From Micromonospora sp. NBC_01699 (GTDB lineage Bacteria > Actinomycetota > Actinomycetes > Mycobacteriales > Micromonosporaceae), in assembly GCF_036250065.1 (NCBI RefSeq), contig NZ_CP109199.1, positions 1,612,001 to 1,676,000 on the forward strand: a stretch of 64,000 bases of DNA, read 5' to 3'. A program made the translations under genes and the position numbers. A model generated the notes under the pieces. The model did not search any database, had not been told where the DNA came from, and saw nothing but the letters and a program-made list of their open reading frames with translations. Numbering within the stretch: position 1 is the first letter of the stretch; each line of letters opens with the position of its first letter. Below, one piece after another: positions 26,632 to 36,329 of this stretch.

Positions 26632-27342
26632 TCATCGGACCCCGACCGCCCGTCGTCGCTCGACCCGGTCCAGCAGGAGGCCGAGCGGTACGGTCAGCAG
26701 CAGGAAGCCGAGGCTGATGCCAACGAACACCGGGATGATCGCCTCGCCGCCCTGACTGGTCAGGTTCGTGCCGGAACTGGTGAGGTCGCCGACCACGCCG
26801 AAGAAGCCGGCCAGCGCGGAATTCTTGATCATTGCGATGATGACGCTGCCCAGCGGCACGATCGCCGACTTCCACGCCTGCGGCAGGACCACCAGGCGCA
26901 GGTTCTGGGTGAAGGTCAGGCCGATCGCCCGAGCGGCCTCGGCCTGGCCGGGCGAGACCGCGTTGATGCCGCTGCGGATCGCCTCGCAGACGAAGGCGGC
27001 GGTGTAGAGGCTCAGCGCGATGATCACGAACCGGAAGTACGGCAGTTCGTTGCCGAGCCGGGTGGAGATCGAGCTGAGTCCCGGAATCCGGAGAAAGTCG
27101 GCGTTCGACCCCAGCGCCGGCAGTACGAAGGCGGAGAAGAAGAGCACGATCGTCAGCGGACAGTTGCGGAACACCGTCACGTACGCCGTGCCGATCCACT
27201 GTAGGGGCGGCACCGGCGAGATCCGCAGGACCGCCACGAGGGTGCCGATCAGCAGGGCACCGATCGCGGCGAACACACAGAGCTGGAGAGTGACCCAGAG
27301 TCCTCCGGCGAAGACGTCGAAGTTGTCGACGAGCACACTCAC
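26632..27342 (-). CDS. gluC: glutamate-type ABC importer permease (GluC-like)
   Basis: 236 residues, GTG start with AGAGG about 7 nt upstream. Five hydrophobic helices and the EAA motif GQAEAARAIGLTFTQNLRLV. The compact permease of the pair; 46 bp separate it from gluD and 43 bp from gluB. Confidence 0.9.
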   Translation of the reverse strand: MSVLVDNFDVFAGGLWVTLQLCVFAAIGALLIGTLVAVLRISPVPPLQWIGTAYVTVFRNCPLTIVLFFSAFVLPALGSNADFLRIPGLSSISTRLGNELPYFRFVIIALSLYTAAFVCEAIRSGINAVSPGQAEAARAIGLTFTQNLRLVVLPQAWKSAIVPLGSVIIAMIKNSALAGFFGVVGDLTSSGTNLTSQGGEAIIPVFVGISLGFLLLTVPLGLLLDRVERRRAVGVR

Positions 27343-27385
27343 GGACAGGCCTCTTTCATGGTCACCCTCCAGCTCCAGTTAGAAC

Positions 27386-28267
27386 TCAGTACCGGTTGAT
27401 GCTCGGTCCGGTCGGCACGGCCGAGTCGAACTTGCCCGCGGTCTCGGTCCACGCCTTGGCGTACCGGCCGTCGGCGTAGATCTTCTCCAGGGTGTCGTTG
27501 ATGAAGTCGCGGAAGGCGGTGTCGCCCTTCTTGACCCCGATGCCGTACGGCTCGTCGGTGAACTTCTGGCCGGCGAGCTTGAACTTGCCCTCGTTCTTGG
27601 CGATGAAGCCGGTGAGGATCACGTTGTCGGTGGTGACGGCGTCGACCTGGCCGCCGGTCAGGGCGTCCACGCACTTCTGGTAGACGTCGAAGACCACGAG
27701 CTGGGCGACCTGGTCGGCCAGGTACTTCTCGATGTTCTTGGCCGGGGTCGAACCCGCGACCGAGCAGACCTTCTTGCCGCCGGCCTTGAACGAGTCCGGA
27801 CCGGTGATGCTGGAGTCGTCAGCCTTGACCATGATGTGCTGACCGGCGACGTAGTACGGACCGGCGAAGTCGATCCGCTCCTTGCGCTTGTCGTTGATCG
27901 TGTACGTCGCCGCCACGATGTCGGCCTTGCCCTGCTCCAACACCTCTTCGCGGACTGCCGACGGGGTCTCGATGTACTCGATCTTGCTCTCCGGGATGCC
28001 GAGCTCGGTCGCGATGATCTTGGCGATCTCCACGTCGAAGCCGGCCGGCTTGTTGTCCAGGCCCTTGAGACCGAAGCCGGGCTGGTCGAACTTGGTGCCG
28101 ACGATGATCTTCTGGGCCTTGTTCAGCTTCTCCATCGTGGTGCCGGCGGCGAAGCTCTTGCTCTCGGGCGCCGTACCGGTGCCGTCGCTGTCGTCGCCAC
28201 CGCACGCGGCAACACCCAGCGTCAGGGCCGCGACGGCGGCCAGCGTGGCCACTCGCGAGATACGCAT
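27386..28267 (-). CDS. gluB: glutamate-binding lipoprotein of the ABC importer
   Basis: 293 residues. A lipoprotein signal ends in VAACGGDDS, so Cys about 23 is lipidated. The body is a family 3 solute-binding protein: GFDVEIAKIIATELG, KADIVAATYTINDKRKERI and the C-terminal FRDFINDTLEKIYADGRY. Closely resembles GluB of corynebacteria, which binds glutamate; exact specificity is inferred. AAGGAG lies before the ATG. Confidence 0.92.
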   Translation of the reverse strand: MRISRVATLAAVAALTLGVAACGGDDSDGTGTAPESKSFAAGTTMEKLNKAQKIIVGTKFDQPGFGLKGLDNKPAGFDVEIAKIIATELGIPESKIEYIETPSAVREEVLEQGKADIVAATYTINDKRKERIDFAGPYYVAGQHIMVKADDSSITGPDSFKAGGKKVCSVAGSTPAKNIEKYLADQVAQLVVFDVYQKCVDALTGGQVDAVTTDNVILTGFIAKNEGKFKLAGQKFTDEPYGIGVKKGDTAFRDFINDTLEKIYADGRYAKAWTETAGKFDSAVPTGPSINRY

Positions 28268-28326
28268 CTACATCTCCTTCTTCGACGAAGAGGTCGCCCC
28301 CGGCCGGGGCGCTCCACACTGGACGC

Positions 28327-29079
<753 letters not shown>

Positions 29080-29138
29080 GCCCCCACCCGTCTGGTCTGT
29101 GGCCTTCTGTACGGGCCCCAGTCTGCTTTGGTTACGCA

Positions 29139-29169
29139 ACTGTAGGGGACCTGACGTGCGGCGACGCAA
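29139..29169 (-). promoter_or_regulatory. candidate promoter of gluABCD
   Basis: On the minus strand TTGCGT (29169-29164), a 19-bp spacer and TACAGT (29144-29139) precede gluA by about 60 bp. The spacer is long, so support is modest. Confidence 0.3.
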
Positions 29170-29278
29170 ACGATCTGGTCACGAGGCGGTAACGCGCACT
29201 GGCCGTCCGGGGGGCCGGGTCCGCCCGTCCGGCCAGCTTCAGACAACCGGCGTACGGGGTTTGGCCTGCGAAGACGCT

Positions 29279-29374
29279 TGGCGGAGGCGTACGGGAATCG
29301 AACCCGCCCGGCCGAGTTGCTCGACCGCTTCGGTTTTGAAGACCGAGAGGACCACCAGGCACCCGCCCGCCTCC
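29279..29374 (-). tRNA. selC: tRNA-Sec (selenocysteine), anticodon TCA
   Basis: The minus strand from 29374 reads GGAGGCGG..., ending ACGCCTCC plus G and an encoded CCA at 29281-29279. The anticodon arm CGGT-CTTCAAA-ACCG gives anticodon TCA (29339-29337), which reads UGA. The T arm GGCGGGTTCGATTCCCGT, an extended variable arm and the 96-nt length fit bacterial SelC. The host should therefore carry selA, selB, selD and at least one UGA-containing gene elsewhere. Confidence 0.92.
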
Positions 29375-29870
29375 ATCCCCGGCACTCTAGCTCCTGCCCT
29401 GATCACAGTCTCGGCTTTCAGGAACGGAGGCTGCCGCGCCGGCCCGGACCGCGATGGTCCGAGCCGGCATCCTGCTGTCCGGGACCGGTTGCCGCCGGCC
29501 GGACCGGTCACAGCAGGTGTATCCGTTCGGTGCTGCCGTCCGGCTGCACCATGGTCAGGCTTCCGCCGCCGCGCGCCATCAGTTCCAGCTTCGGTTTTCG
29601 TGCGATGAAAGGTCGCTCCGGTCGGCTCGGGTGCGACCCCGCCAAGTGTCGGCAAACCTACTGCGGCCACTGGAATACGCTAAGTGAGTGCGGCCGAACA
29701 CTCGGAGCGGTAGAGTGTCACCACTCGATTACGGTAGGTAGTGGGATAGGCGGATTTCGGCAGATATGGTCACAGACCGGTAACTTAGCCCCGCGTGGCG
29801 TCGGCTGCCGGTCACCATCGTCAGTAGGGGCCGTTGCTGCGGCCGTGGCTGCGCACAGCGAGGAGGCGGC
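29375..29870. other. gap between tRNA-Sec and the next gene
   Basis: About 500 bp. It holds the degenerate ribbon-helix-helix fragment at 29508-29591. The part 29680-29780 is relatively AT-rich (for example CGATTACGGTAGGTAGTGG) and may contain the promoter of the following gene. No intact gene is convincing here. Confidence 0.5.
29508..29591 (-). pseudogene. C-terminal remnant of a ribbon-helix-helix-like gene
   Basis: The minus-strand frame ends GGGSLTMVQPDGSTERIHLL-stop. The intact island gene at 57714 ends NGSLTLRNPDGSLERVHLI-stop, about 12 of 19 residues identical at the same distance from the stop. The frame is closed by TAG at 29660-29658 and has no N-terminal DNA-binding part. It is either a decayed relative or, less likely, a separate tiny peptide starting at the internal ATG. 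Its place beside a tRNA suggests the scar of an integrated element. Confidence 0.5.
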
Positions 29871-30353
29871 GTGACCGAGCTGTGGAACTGGAAGATCGAT
29901 GACCGAGTGACCGTCGCGGAGGTCTGCTCCGCGCTTGGCGACGTACTCGGGCTGGCGGTGGTGCCGCTGAGCGCGGCCGACCCGGCCCGGTTGCCGCACG
30001 ACGCGGTGGTGTGCGACGTGTGGCTCAGGCCGGGGGAGTTCCCGACCTCGGTGGACTGCTACGGGATCCCGGACGGGCTGCCCGAGATGACCGTGATCGC
30101 GTCCTTCGCCCGCCGGCTGGGCCGACCGTGCCTGGTCGCGGACGACACCCTCGACCCGGGGCGACACCTGCTGGTCGGGTCGGACGGCACGATCCGTCCG
30201 GTGCACCTCGACGTCACCGAGGACGACGACGGCGACGTCCTCGACAACCTGCGGTTGTGCAGCGCGCACGACCCGCTGTGCCGGGCCTGGTCGCAGTGCC
30301 ACCAGTCCGAGTGGGGGCCGGACTCGGTCGTCCCGGCACTCGCCGCGGCCTGA
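29871..30353 (+). CDS. conserved hypothetical protein
   Basis: 160 residues, GTG start behind a good GAGGAGG site. Soluble, acidic, no signal or membrane helix. Visible landmarks: [16 protein letters not shown] at the start, [33 protein letters not shown], then a Cys/His-rich end [20 protein letters not shown] do not recognise the family. It stands alone between the tRNA-Sec gene and DUF2277. Confidence 0.65.
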   Translation: MTELWNWKIDDRVTVAEVCSALGDVLGLAVVPLSAADPARLPHDAVVCDVWLRPGEFPTSVDCYGIPDGLPEMTVIASFARRLGRPCLVADDTLDPGRHLLVGSDGTIRPVHLDVTEDDDGDVLDNLRLCSAHDPLCRAWSQCHQSEWGPDSVVPALAAA

Positions 30354-30404
30354 CCGACGCGCCGGCCGGTCGGCCGCGGACCCGTGGGCCGGGACAGTGG
30401 CCGG

Positions 30405-30665
30405 TCAGCCGGCGCTCGTCGCGGTGCGGGCATCACCGGCGCCGGCCTGGGCTGCCCCGCTACCCCGGACCACCAGTTGGTCGAGCAGGGTCCGGGTGGC
30501 CTCCGACACCGCGGCGACCGCCGCCTGGAACGCCGCCGCGTTGTGCGCCGCCGGCGTACGGAATCCGGAGATCTTGCGGACGTACTGCAACGCCGCCGCC
30601 TCGATGTCGGCCACCGTGACCTCCTCGGCGTACGGCTCACGCAGGGTCTTGATGCTGCGGCACAT
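30405..30665 (-). CDS. DUF2277 protein
   Basis: 86 residues. [30 protein letters not shown] and [10 protein letters not shown] match DUF2277, a short family widespread in actinobacteria that starts with MCR and has an AALQYVRK(V/I)SG core. Function unknown. GGGAG before the ATG. It lies divergent to miaB. Confidence 0.85.
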   Translation of the reverse strand: MCRSIKTLREPYAEEVTVADIEAAALQYVRKISGFRTPAAHNAAAFQAAVAAVSEATRTLLDQLVVRGSGAAQAGAGDARTATSAG

Positions 30666-30865
30666 GGTTTCTCCCGGTCCCGATTGGTGGAGTCCGGCTG
30701 CGCCGGATCCGGGTGCTGGCGTCGGTCGGTCGGCCGATCGCGGCTGCCCCGTTCACTCTGCCACCGACGCCGGCGCACGGCGGCCCCGCGACCCCTCCCG
30801 GCGGGTCGGTCCCGCACCGGGTCGGCCCCGGCCCCACCCGACCCGGCCGGGACGAGGTGGACGGC

Positions 30866-30871
30866 TACGCT
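30866..30871 (+). promoter_or_regulatory. candidate -10 element of miaB
   Basis: TACGCT lies 8 nt before an in-frame GTG (30880) and 29 nt before the preferred GTG (30901), so the leader would be absent or about 20 nt. Confidence 0.4.
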
Positions 30872-30900
30872 TGGTGGCCGTGGGAGAGGGGTGGGCGACA

Positions 30901-32370
30901 GTGTCGAAGAGCTACCAGGTCGTGACCTACGGCTGCCAGATGAACGTGCACGACTCGGAGCGGATCTCCGGCCTGTTGGAGCAGGCCGGCTACGTGCGCG
31001 CCGCCGAGGTCGACGAGCCGGACGTGGTGGTTTTCAACACCTGCGCCGTACGCGAGAATGCCGACAACCGGCTCTATGGCAACCTCGGCCATCTCCGTCC
31101 GGTGAAGGACAAACGCCCCGGCATGCAGATCGCGGTCGGCGGCTGCCTGGCGCAGAAGGACCGCAGCGAAATCGTCCGCAAGGCGCCCTGGGTCGACGTC
31201 GTCTTCGGCACCCACAACATCGGCTCGCTCCCGGTGCTGCTGGAGCGGGCCCGGCACAACTCCAGTGCCGAGGTGGAGATCCTGGAGTCGCTGGACGTCT
31301 TCCCGTCCACCCTGCCGGCCCGGCGCGAGTCGACCTACGCCGGCTGGGTGTCGATCTCGGTCGGCTGCAACAACACCTGCACCTTCTGCATAGTGCCCGC
31401 GCTGCGCGGCAAGGAGAAGGACCGGCGCCCAGGCGACGTGCTCGCCGAGGTGCGCGCCCTGGTCGCCGAGGGCGTACTTGAGGTGACGCTGCTCGGGCAG
31501 AACGTCAACTCGTACGGGGTCGAGTTCGGTGACCGGCTCGCCTTCGGCAAGCTGCTGCGCGCCACCGGCGAGATCGACGGGCTGGAGCGGGTCCGGTTCA
31601 CCAGCCCGCACCCGAAGGACTTCACCGACGACGTGATCGCGGCGATGGCCGAGACGCCCAACGTCTGCCACTCGCTGCACATGCCGTTGCAGTCGGGCTC
31701 CGACGACGTGCTCAAGGCGATGCGGCGCTCGTACCGGTCGGACCGTTACCTGGGGATCATCGAGAAGGTCCGGGCGGCCATGCCCGACGCGGCGATCACC
31801 ACCGACATCATCGTGGGCTTCCCCGGCGAGACCGAGGCCGACTTCGTCCGCACCCTGGACGTGGTCCGCGAGGCCCGGTTCTCCTCCGCCTTCACTTTCC
31901 AGTATTCGAAGCGGCCCGGCACCCCGGCCGCGACGATGGACGGCCAGTTGCCGAAACAGGTGGTGCAGGAGCGCTACGAGCGGCTGATCGCGGTGGTCGA
32001 GGAGATCACCTGGGCGGAGAACAAGAAGCTGGTCGGCGAGCCGGTCGAGCTGCTGGTCGCGGTCGGTGAGGGACGCAAGGACGAGCGCACCGGGCGGATG
32101 TCCGGACGGGCCCGCGACGGCCGGCTGGTGCACTTCGACGCCGGCCCGGACGCGGCCACGGTCCGCCCCGGCGACATCGTGCACACCGTCGTGACCTACG
32201 CGGCGCCGCACCACCTCAACGCCGACGGGGCGCCGCTTCACCACCGCCGGACGCGGGCCGGTGACGCGTACGAGGCGGGTCGGGTTCCGCGTACCTCGGC
32301 GGTGTCGCTCGGCCTGCCGACGATCGGCGCCCCGCCGCTCGCACCGGTCGCCAGCGCCTGCGACCGCTGA
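30901..32370 (+). CDS. miaB: tRNA-2-methylthio-N6-dimethylallyladenosine synthase MiaB
   Basis: 489 residues. N-terminal UPF0004 domain with the three Cys of the auxiliary cluster ([18 protein letters not shown]), radical-SAM motif CNNTCTFC, and a TRAM domain near 375-440. It methylthiolates i6A37 made by MiaA, encoded 4 kb downstream. GTG 30901 is preceded by AGGGGTGGG; an in-frame GTG at 30880 would fit a leaderless start. The 40-residue tail is Ala/Pro-rich. Confidence 0.95.
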   Translation: MSKSYQVVTYGCQMNVHDSERISGLLEQAGYVRAAEVDEPDVVVFNTCAVRENADNRLYGNLGHLRPVKDKRPGMQIAVGGCLAQKDRSEIVRKAPWVDVVFGTHNIGSLPVLLERARHNSSAEVEILESLDVFPSTLPARRESTYAGWVSISVGCNNTCTFCIVPALRGKEKDRRPGDVLAEVRALVAEGVLEVTLLGQNVNSYGVEFGDRLAFGKLLRATGEIDGLERVRFTSPHPKDFTDDVIAAMAETPNVCHSLHMPLQSGSDDVLKAMRRSYRSDRYLGIIEKVRAAMPDAAITTDIIVGFPGETEADFVRTLDVVREARFSSAFTFQYSKRPGTPAATMDGQLPKQVVQERYERLIAVVEEITWAENKKLVGEPVELLVAVGEGRKDERTGRMSGRARDGRLVHFDAGPDAATVRPGDIVHTVVTYAAPHHLNADGAPLHHRRTRAGDAYEAGRVPRTSAVSLGLPTIGAPPLAPVASACDR

Positions 32371-32391
32371 ACGGTAGCCGAGTAAGCGATG

Positions 32392-32428
32392 GGCGAGGGC
32401 CCCTCCGGCAGCCGGAGCGGCCCTCGCC
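32392..32428. terminator. strong hairpin between miaB and pectate lyase
   Basis: GGCGAGGGCC (32392-32401) pairs with GGCCCTCGCC (32419-32428); inside, CTCCGG pairs with CCGGAG over a CAG loop. Located between convergent genes. Confidence 0.85.
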
Positions 32429-32438
32429 GACCAACTGT

Positions 32439-33827
32439 CTACAGGCCGATCCGGCCGGTGCCGGCGCCCCCGGTGACGATGGACTTGACGCTGCTCGCCG
32501 AGTCGAGCTGGTACGCGTACGGGATGCCGGCCACGCTGCCGCCCGCGTCACCCGTACCGGAGTTCACGAAGTGGTTGTTCCGGGCCACCAGGCTGCCCGG
32601 ACCGGAGTCGCCCTCGCCCCGGTGGAACGGGTCGTCGGTGTTCTCGAAGTAGTTCCCCTCGACCAGCACACCGGCGTTCTCGGTGGAGGCGACGCCGTAC
32701 CCGCCGACGTTGTTGTAGTAGTTGTTGTAGACGTGCACCGGGTTGCCGAACCGGACCCGGGGGTGCCGCTGGCCCGAGCCGTCGAACCAGTTGTGGTGGT
32801 AGCTGACACGCAGGTGGCCGACGTCCTGGCTCGCGTTGTCGTCGCTGTGGCCGAGCAACATCGACTTGTCGTGGCCGTAGACCCGGTTCCAGGAGACGGT
32901 GACGAAGTCGGAACCGCGCTTGACGTCGACGGCACCGTCGTACCCGTCGGTGAAGCTGTTGTGGTCGACCCAGATGTTGGTGGCCGATTCCTGGACGTTG
33001 ATCGCGTCGTCGTCCCAACCGCGGAAGTTCAGGTTCCGGATGATGACGTTACGGTCACCGCTGATGTTGAAGCCGCAGCCGGAGATGGTGGCACCCGAAC
33101 CGACGCCGAGGATGGTCTTGTTCGACCGCACCCGGAGCATCCCGGAGCAGGAGATGGTGCCGGAGACCCGGATCACCGCCGCGCTGGTCGAGCCGAGCGC
33201 GGTGGTCAGTGCGCCCGCGTCGGAGACCGTGGTCGGGGAGGCGTTGCCGCCGCCGGAGGTGCCGCCGTTCTGGGTGGCCCAGCCGACCAGCCCGGTCTGC
33301 GGCGGCAGGGTCGGGCCGGTGGTCGGCGGCGGTGTGGTCGGTCGGGGAGTGGTCGGGTTCGGCCCCGGCGTGGTCGGGTTGGTGCCGGGGGTGGTCGGGC
33401 CGACGCTGCCGGTGCAGGCCACGTTGTTCAGGCTGAAGCCGGTCGGCGCCGGGTTGCTGGAGTTGTTCCAGGTGCCGTTGAAGCCGATCGACACGCTGGC
33501 GTTGGTGGCGAGGTTGGCGTTGTAGTCGACGTTGGCGGCGCTGACCTGGGCACCGCTCTGGGTGACGGTGGCGCTCCACGCCTGGGTCACCTGCTGCCCG
33601 GCCCCGAACGTCCAGCGCAGGGTCCAGCCGGCGAGCGGGTCGCCGAGGTTGGTGACGGTGACGTTGCCGCTGAAGCCTCCGGGCCACTGCCCGCCGACCG
33701 AGTAGCCGACCTGGCAGCCGGCGGCGGCGTTGGCGTTGACGGCGGTGACGACTCCGGTCGCGGCGAGGACGAGGGTGGCTGCGGCGGTGGTGCTGAACAG
33801 CGCCATCCGGCGCCGTGGTGCGAGCAT
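32439..33827 (-). CDS. secreted pectate lyase (PL1) with N-terminal CBM2
   Basis: 462 residues. Signal peptide about 1-36 ending ANANAAA. A family 2 carbohydrate-binding module follows (about 37-140), bounded by Cys residues and with Trp in QWPGGF, GWTLRWTF and GTWNNSS. A Thr/Pro linker spans 142-180. The C-terminal PL1 parallel beta-helix has NIWVDHNSFTDG, DGAVDVKRGSDFVTVSWN (Ca2+ ligands) and GQRHPRVRFG with the catalytic Arg. It cleaves polygalacturonate outside the cell. AGGAG before the ATG. A LacI-type operator lies upstream. Confidence 0.95.
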   Translation of the reverse strand: MLAPRRRMALFSTTAAATLVLAATGVVTAVNANAAAGCQVGYSVGGQWPGGFSGNVTVTNLGDPLAGWTLRWTFGAGQQVTQAWSATVTQSGAQVSAANVDYNANLATNASVSIGFNGTWNNSSNPAPTGFSLNNVACTGSVGPTTPGTNPTTPGPNPTTPRPTTPPPTTGPTLPPQTGLVGWATQNGGTSGGGNASPTTVSDAGALTTALGSTSAAVIRVSGTISCSGMLRVRSNKTILGVGSGATISGCGFNISGDRNVIIRNLNFRGWDDDAINVQESATNIWVDHNSFTDGYDGAVDVKRGSDFVTVSWNRVYGHDKSMLLGHSDDNASQDVGHLRVSYHHNWFDGSGQRHPRVRFGNPVHVYNNYYNNVGGYGVASTENAGVLVEGNYFENTDDPFHRGEGDSGPGSLVARNNHFVNSGTGDAGGSVAGIPYAYQLDSASSVKSIVTGGAGTGRIGL

Positions 33828-33996
33828 GGTTGCACTCCTTGGTCACTGGCGGGGAAGCGGCGCCGGGGCGGCGGTTCACCTCCGGTGGCCGTGCCCTGGG
33901 CGGCGCCGGTGATCCGCCGGGTCGACGTCGTCCGGCTTCCCGCCGTACGGATCGAACCGTGGTCGAAGTGTCTGGCTCCCGCGCCCGCATGCCCGA

Positions 33997-34010
33997 GGCA
34001 AGCGCTTTCC
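33997..34010. promoter_or_regulatory. LacI-family operator candidate upstream of the pectate lyase
   Basis: GGCAAGCGCTTTCC, with the palindrome AAGCGCTT at its centre, resembles operators of LacI-family sugar regulators. It is about 170 bp before the lyase start, in the only gap available for its promoter. Confidence 0.5.
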
Positions 34011-34110
34011 TGATGCAACCATGGATATGAATCGATGTAAAGCCTCACCTCGGACCGAACAGGCGAAAGGGCCCCCTCGACACCGGAATCGGTGGGAGGA
34101 GGCCCTGCCT

Positions 34111-34129
34111 GCCCGGCTCTGCGCCGGGC
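34111..34129 (-). terminator. hairpin after the DUF349 gene
   Basis: GCCCGGC (34111-34117) and GCCGGGC (34123-34129) form a 7-bp stem 9 bases beyond the DUF349 stop. A second GGGCCC-rich fold (34068-34105) follows. Confidence 0.6.
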
Positions 34130-34137
34130 TTCCCCGA

Positions 34138-35346
34138 TCAGCTCGCCTGTTCCGCCAACTGGAGGAACTGCCGCTTGGCGGCGAGTGCGGACTCGGCCTC
34201 GCGAACCCGCTTGGCGTCCCCGGCCGCCTGGGCACGGGCGAGCCGCTGCTCGGCCTCGGCCACCTGGTCACGCATCTGCACCAGCAACGGGTTCGCCGAC
34301 GGCTCCGTACGCCGCCACGCCGAGTCCATCGCCTGCCGTACCTTCTCGTCGACAACCCGCAGCCGGCGGTCCAGCCCGGCGGCCGCCTCGCGCGGCACCC
34401 GGCCGGCGTCGTGCCACGCCCCCTGGATCTCCCGCAGCTTGGCCTGTGCGGCCCGCGGGTCGCCGTCCACGTCCAGCGCCTCGGCCTCGGTCAGCAGCGC
34501 CTGCTTGCGCTCCAGGTTTCCGCGCTGCTCGTTGTCCCGCGCCGAGAAGACCTCGCTCCGGCGGGAGAAGAAGGCGTCCTGAGCGGCCCGGAACCGGTCC
34601 CAGAGCTTCTGCTCGGCCTCCTTCGAGGCACGCGGGGCCGCCTTCCACTGCGTCATCAGGTCCTTGAGCCGGTTAGCGGTGACCGCCCAGTCGGTCGACT
34701 CGGCCAGCGTCTCGGCCTCGGTGACCAGGTCCTCCTTGGCGCCCTGGGCCTGCTTGCGCTGGGCGTCCAGGGTGGCGAAGTGGGCGCCGCGACGACGGGT
34801 GAACCCGTCCCGCGCGGCGGCGAACCGCTTCCACAGCTCACCGTCGGTCTTCTTGTCGACCCCGCGAATGGCCTTCCACTCGTCCAGGATCTCCTTGAGC
34901 CGGTCACCGGCGGTCTTCCAGCCGGTCGACTCGGCGGCCAGCTTCTCCGCCTCCTCGACCAGCGCGGTCTTGCGGGCCAGCGCCTCGGTCCGGGCCGTCT
35001 CGCGGGCCGCCCGGGCCTCGCCCGCCTTCTCGTCGGCGACACCGGCCAACTTGTCCAGCCGGGCGCCGAGCGCGTCGATGTCACCCACCACGTGCGCCTC
35101 GGCCAGCGAGCCCCGCAGCCGCCGTACGCTCGCCAGTGAGTGCGCCGCGTCAGCGGCGCCGGAGTTGAGCCGCGCCTCGATCAGGTCCACCTCGGTCACC
35201 AGGTCGGCGAAGCGGCGGGCGAAGTGCGCCAGCCCCTCCTCCGGTGCCCCGGCCTGCCAGGAACCGACCACCCGCTCGCCCTCGGCCGTCTTGACGTAGA
35301 CCGTGCCGTCCGCGTCCACCCGTCCGAAGGCCGTCCAGTCGCTCAT
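34138..35346 (-). CDS. DUF349 domain protein
   Basis: 402 residues, mostly charged helices. The DUF349 unit recurs at least three times, each with a Trp-centred core: LKEILDEWKAIRGV...LWKRFAAARDGF, LKDLMTQWKAAPRA...LWDRFRAAQDAFF, and LREIQGAWHDAGRVPRE. An N-terminal 60-residue segment (MSDWTAFGRVDADGTVYVKT) is the actinobacterial cap domain. DUF349 proteins are of unknown role; some are linked to RNA binding or the stringent response. ATG 35346 has GAGG about 10 nt upstream. It is divergent from the miaA operon. Confidence 0.88.
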   Translation of the reverse strand: MSDWTAFGRVDADGTVYVKTAEGERVVGSWQAGAPEEGLAHFARRFADLVTEVDLIEARLNSGAADAAHSLASVRRLRGSLAEAHVVGDIDALGARLDKLAGVADEKAGEARAARETARTEALARKTALVEEAEKLAAESTGWKTAGDRLKEILDEWKAIRGVDKKTDGELWKRFAAARDGFTRRRGAHFATLDAQRKQAQGAKEDLVTEAETLAESTDWAVTANRLKDLMTQWKAAPRASKEAEQKLWDRFRAAQDAFFSRRSEVFSARDNEQRGNLERKQALLTEAEALDVDGDPRAAQAKLREIQGAWHDAGRVPREAAAGLDRRLRVVDEKVRQAMDSAWRRTEPSANPLLVQMRDQVAEAEQRLARAQAAGDAKRVREAESALAAKRQFLQLAEQAS

Positions 35347-35567
35347 GTGCCCATCCTCGTTCTCCCGGCGCCACCGAAGAGAGGGGTCCCCCGGGGTCGC
35401 CGCCACGGCGCAGTCATATTGCAGCGAAGTTTCTCCCCGGCATTGTCACAGGTCCCACCGGGTCCGCGTCGAGCGCCTGTGGTCGACCGTGACCATACGG
35501 TGTCCTTGACCATTGGCCGATCGGTGTGCAAGCGGGTGTAAGGTCCGAACCCAGCTACGGTGGTGGC

Positions 35568-36329
35568 GTGTCTCTGATCGCCGCCGCCGTCTGCCCGCAC
35601 CCGCCGATGATCGTGCCCGAGATCGCCGGTTTGGCCGCCGTCGAACTCGACGACCTACGGTACGCCGTGGACAACGCGATCGCACGGCTACTGTCCGTCG
35701 CCCCCGATCTGCTGCTCGTCCTCGGCGGCGGCGCTCGCACCGAAACCCTGCCCGCCCCGTACGCCGGCAGTTTCGCGGCCTGGGGAGCGGGCGCCGGATT
35801 CCGCGTCGGCGACCGGTCAACCGCGCTCGGCGACCGGTCAACTCCGCTCGGCGACCGGTCGCAGCGGCGGATCGAGGCGCTCAGCCTGCTCGTCGGTGGC
35901 TGGCTGCTCAGCCGGCACGACCTCGGCACGACGGAGATCGGTCTGGACTGCGTCGACGGCGCCGCGCCCACCGGGGACTGCGCCGCACTCGGCGCCGCAC
36001 TCGCCGAGCGCCGGCCGAGGGTCGCGCTGCTGGTACTCGGGGACGGGTCGGCCTGCCGGGGGGAGAAGGCACCCGGCTACGACGACCCGCGCGCGGGCGC
36101 GTACGACGAGGGGGTTGCCGTGGCCCTGGCCGGCGCGGACCCCGACGCGCTGCTCGACCTCGACCCGGTGGTCTCCGCCGAGTTGCGGGTGGCCGGGCGG
36201 GCGCCGTGGCAGGTGCTCGCCGGCGCGGCCGGGTCCGGGGCCGACTGGACCGGTGAGCTGACCTACCACGCGGCTCCCTACGGCGTGGGCTACCTGGTGG
36301 CCAACTGGGCGCGGGAGGGGCGGCGATGA
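35568..36329 (+). CDS. class III extradiol dioxygenase-like (LigB superfamily) protein in the miaA operon
   Basis: 253 residues from GTG 35568. AAAVCPHPPMIVPEIAG at the start resembles the metal-binding N-terminus of LigB-type proteins (PHPP), and LLVLGDGSACRGEKAPGYDD and the C-terminal TYHAAPYGVGYLVANW support the fold. Enzymatic activity is not established. A TACGGT box 6 nt before the GTG suggests a leaderless message. Residues around 82-99 are 7-residue repeats (GDRSTAL, GDRSTPL). Its stop overlaps the miaA ATG. Confidence 0.7.
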   Translation: MSLIAAAVCPHPPMIVPEIAGLAAVELDDLRYAVDNAIARLLSVAPDLLLVLGGGARTETLPAPYAGSFAAWGAGAGFRVGDRSTALGDRSTPLGDRSQRRIEALSLLVGGWLLSRHDLGTTEIGLDCVDGAAPTGDCAALGAALAERRPRVALLVLGDGSACRGEKAPGYDDPRAGAYDEGVAVALAGADPDALLDLDPVVSAELRVAGRAPWQVLAGAAGSGADWTGELTYHAAPYGVGYLVANWAREGRR

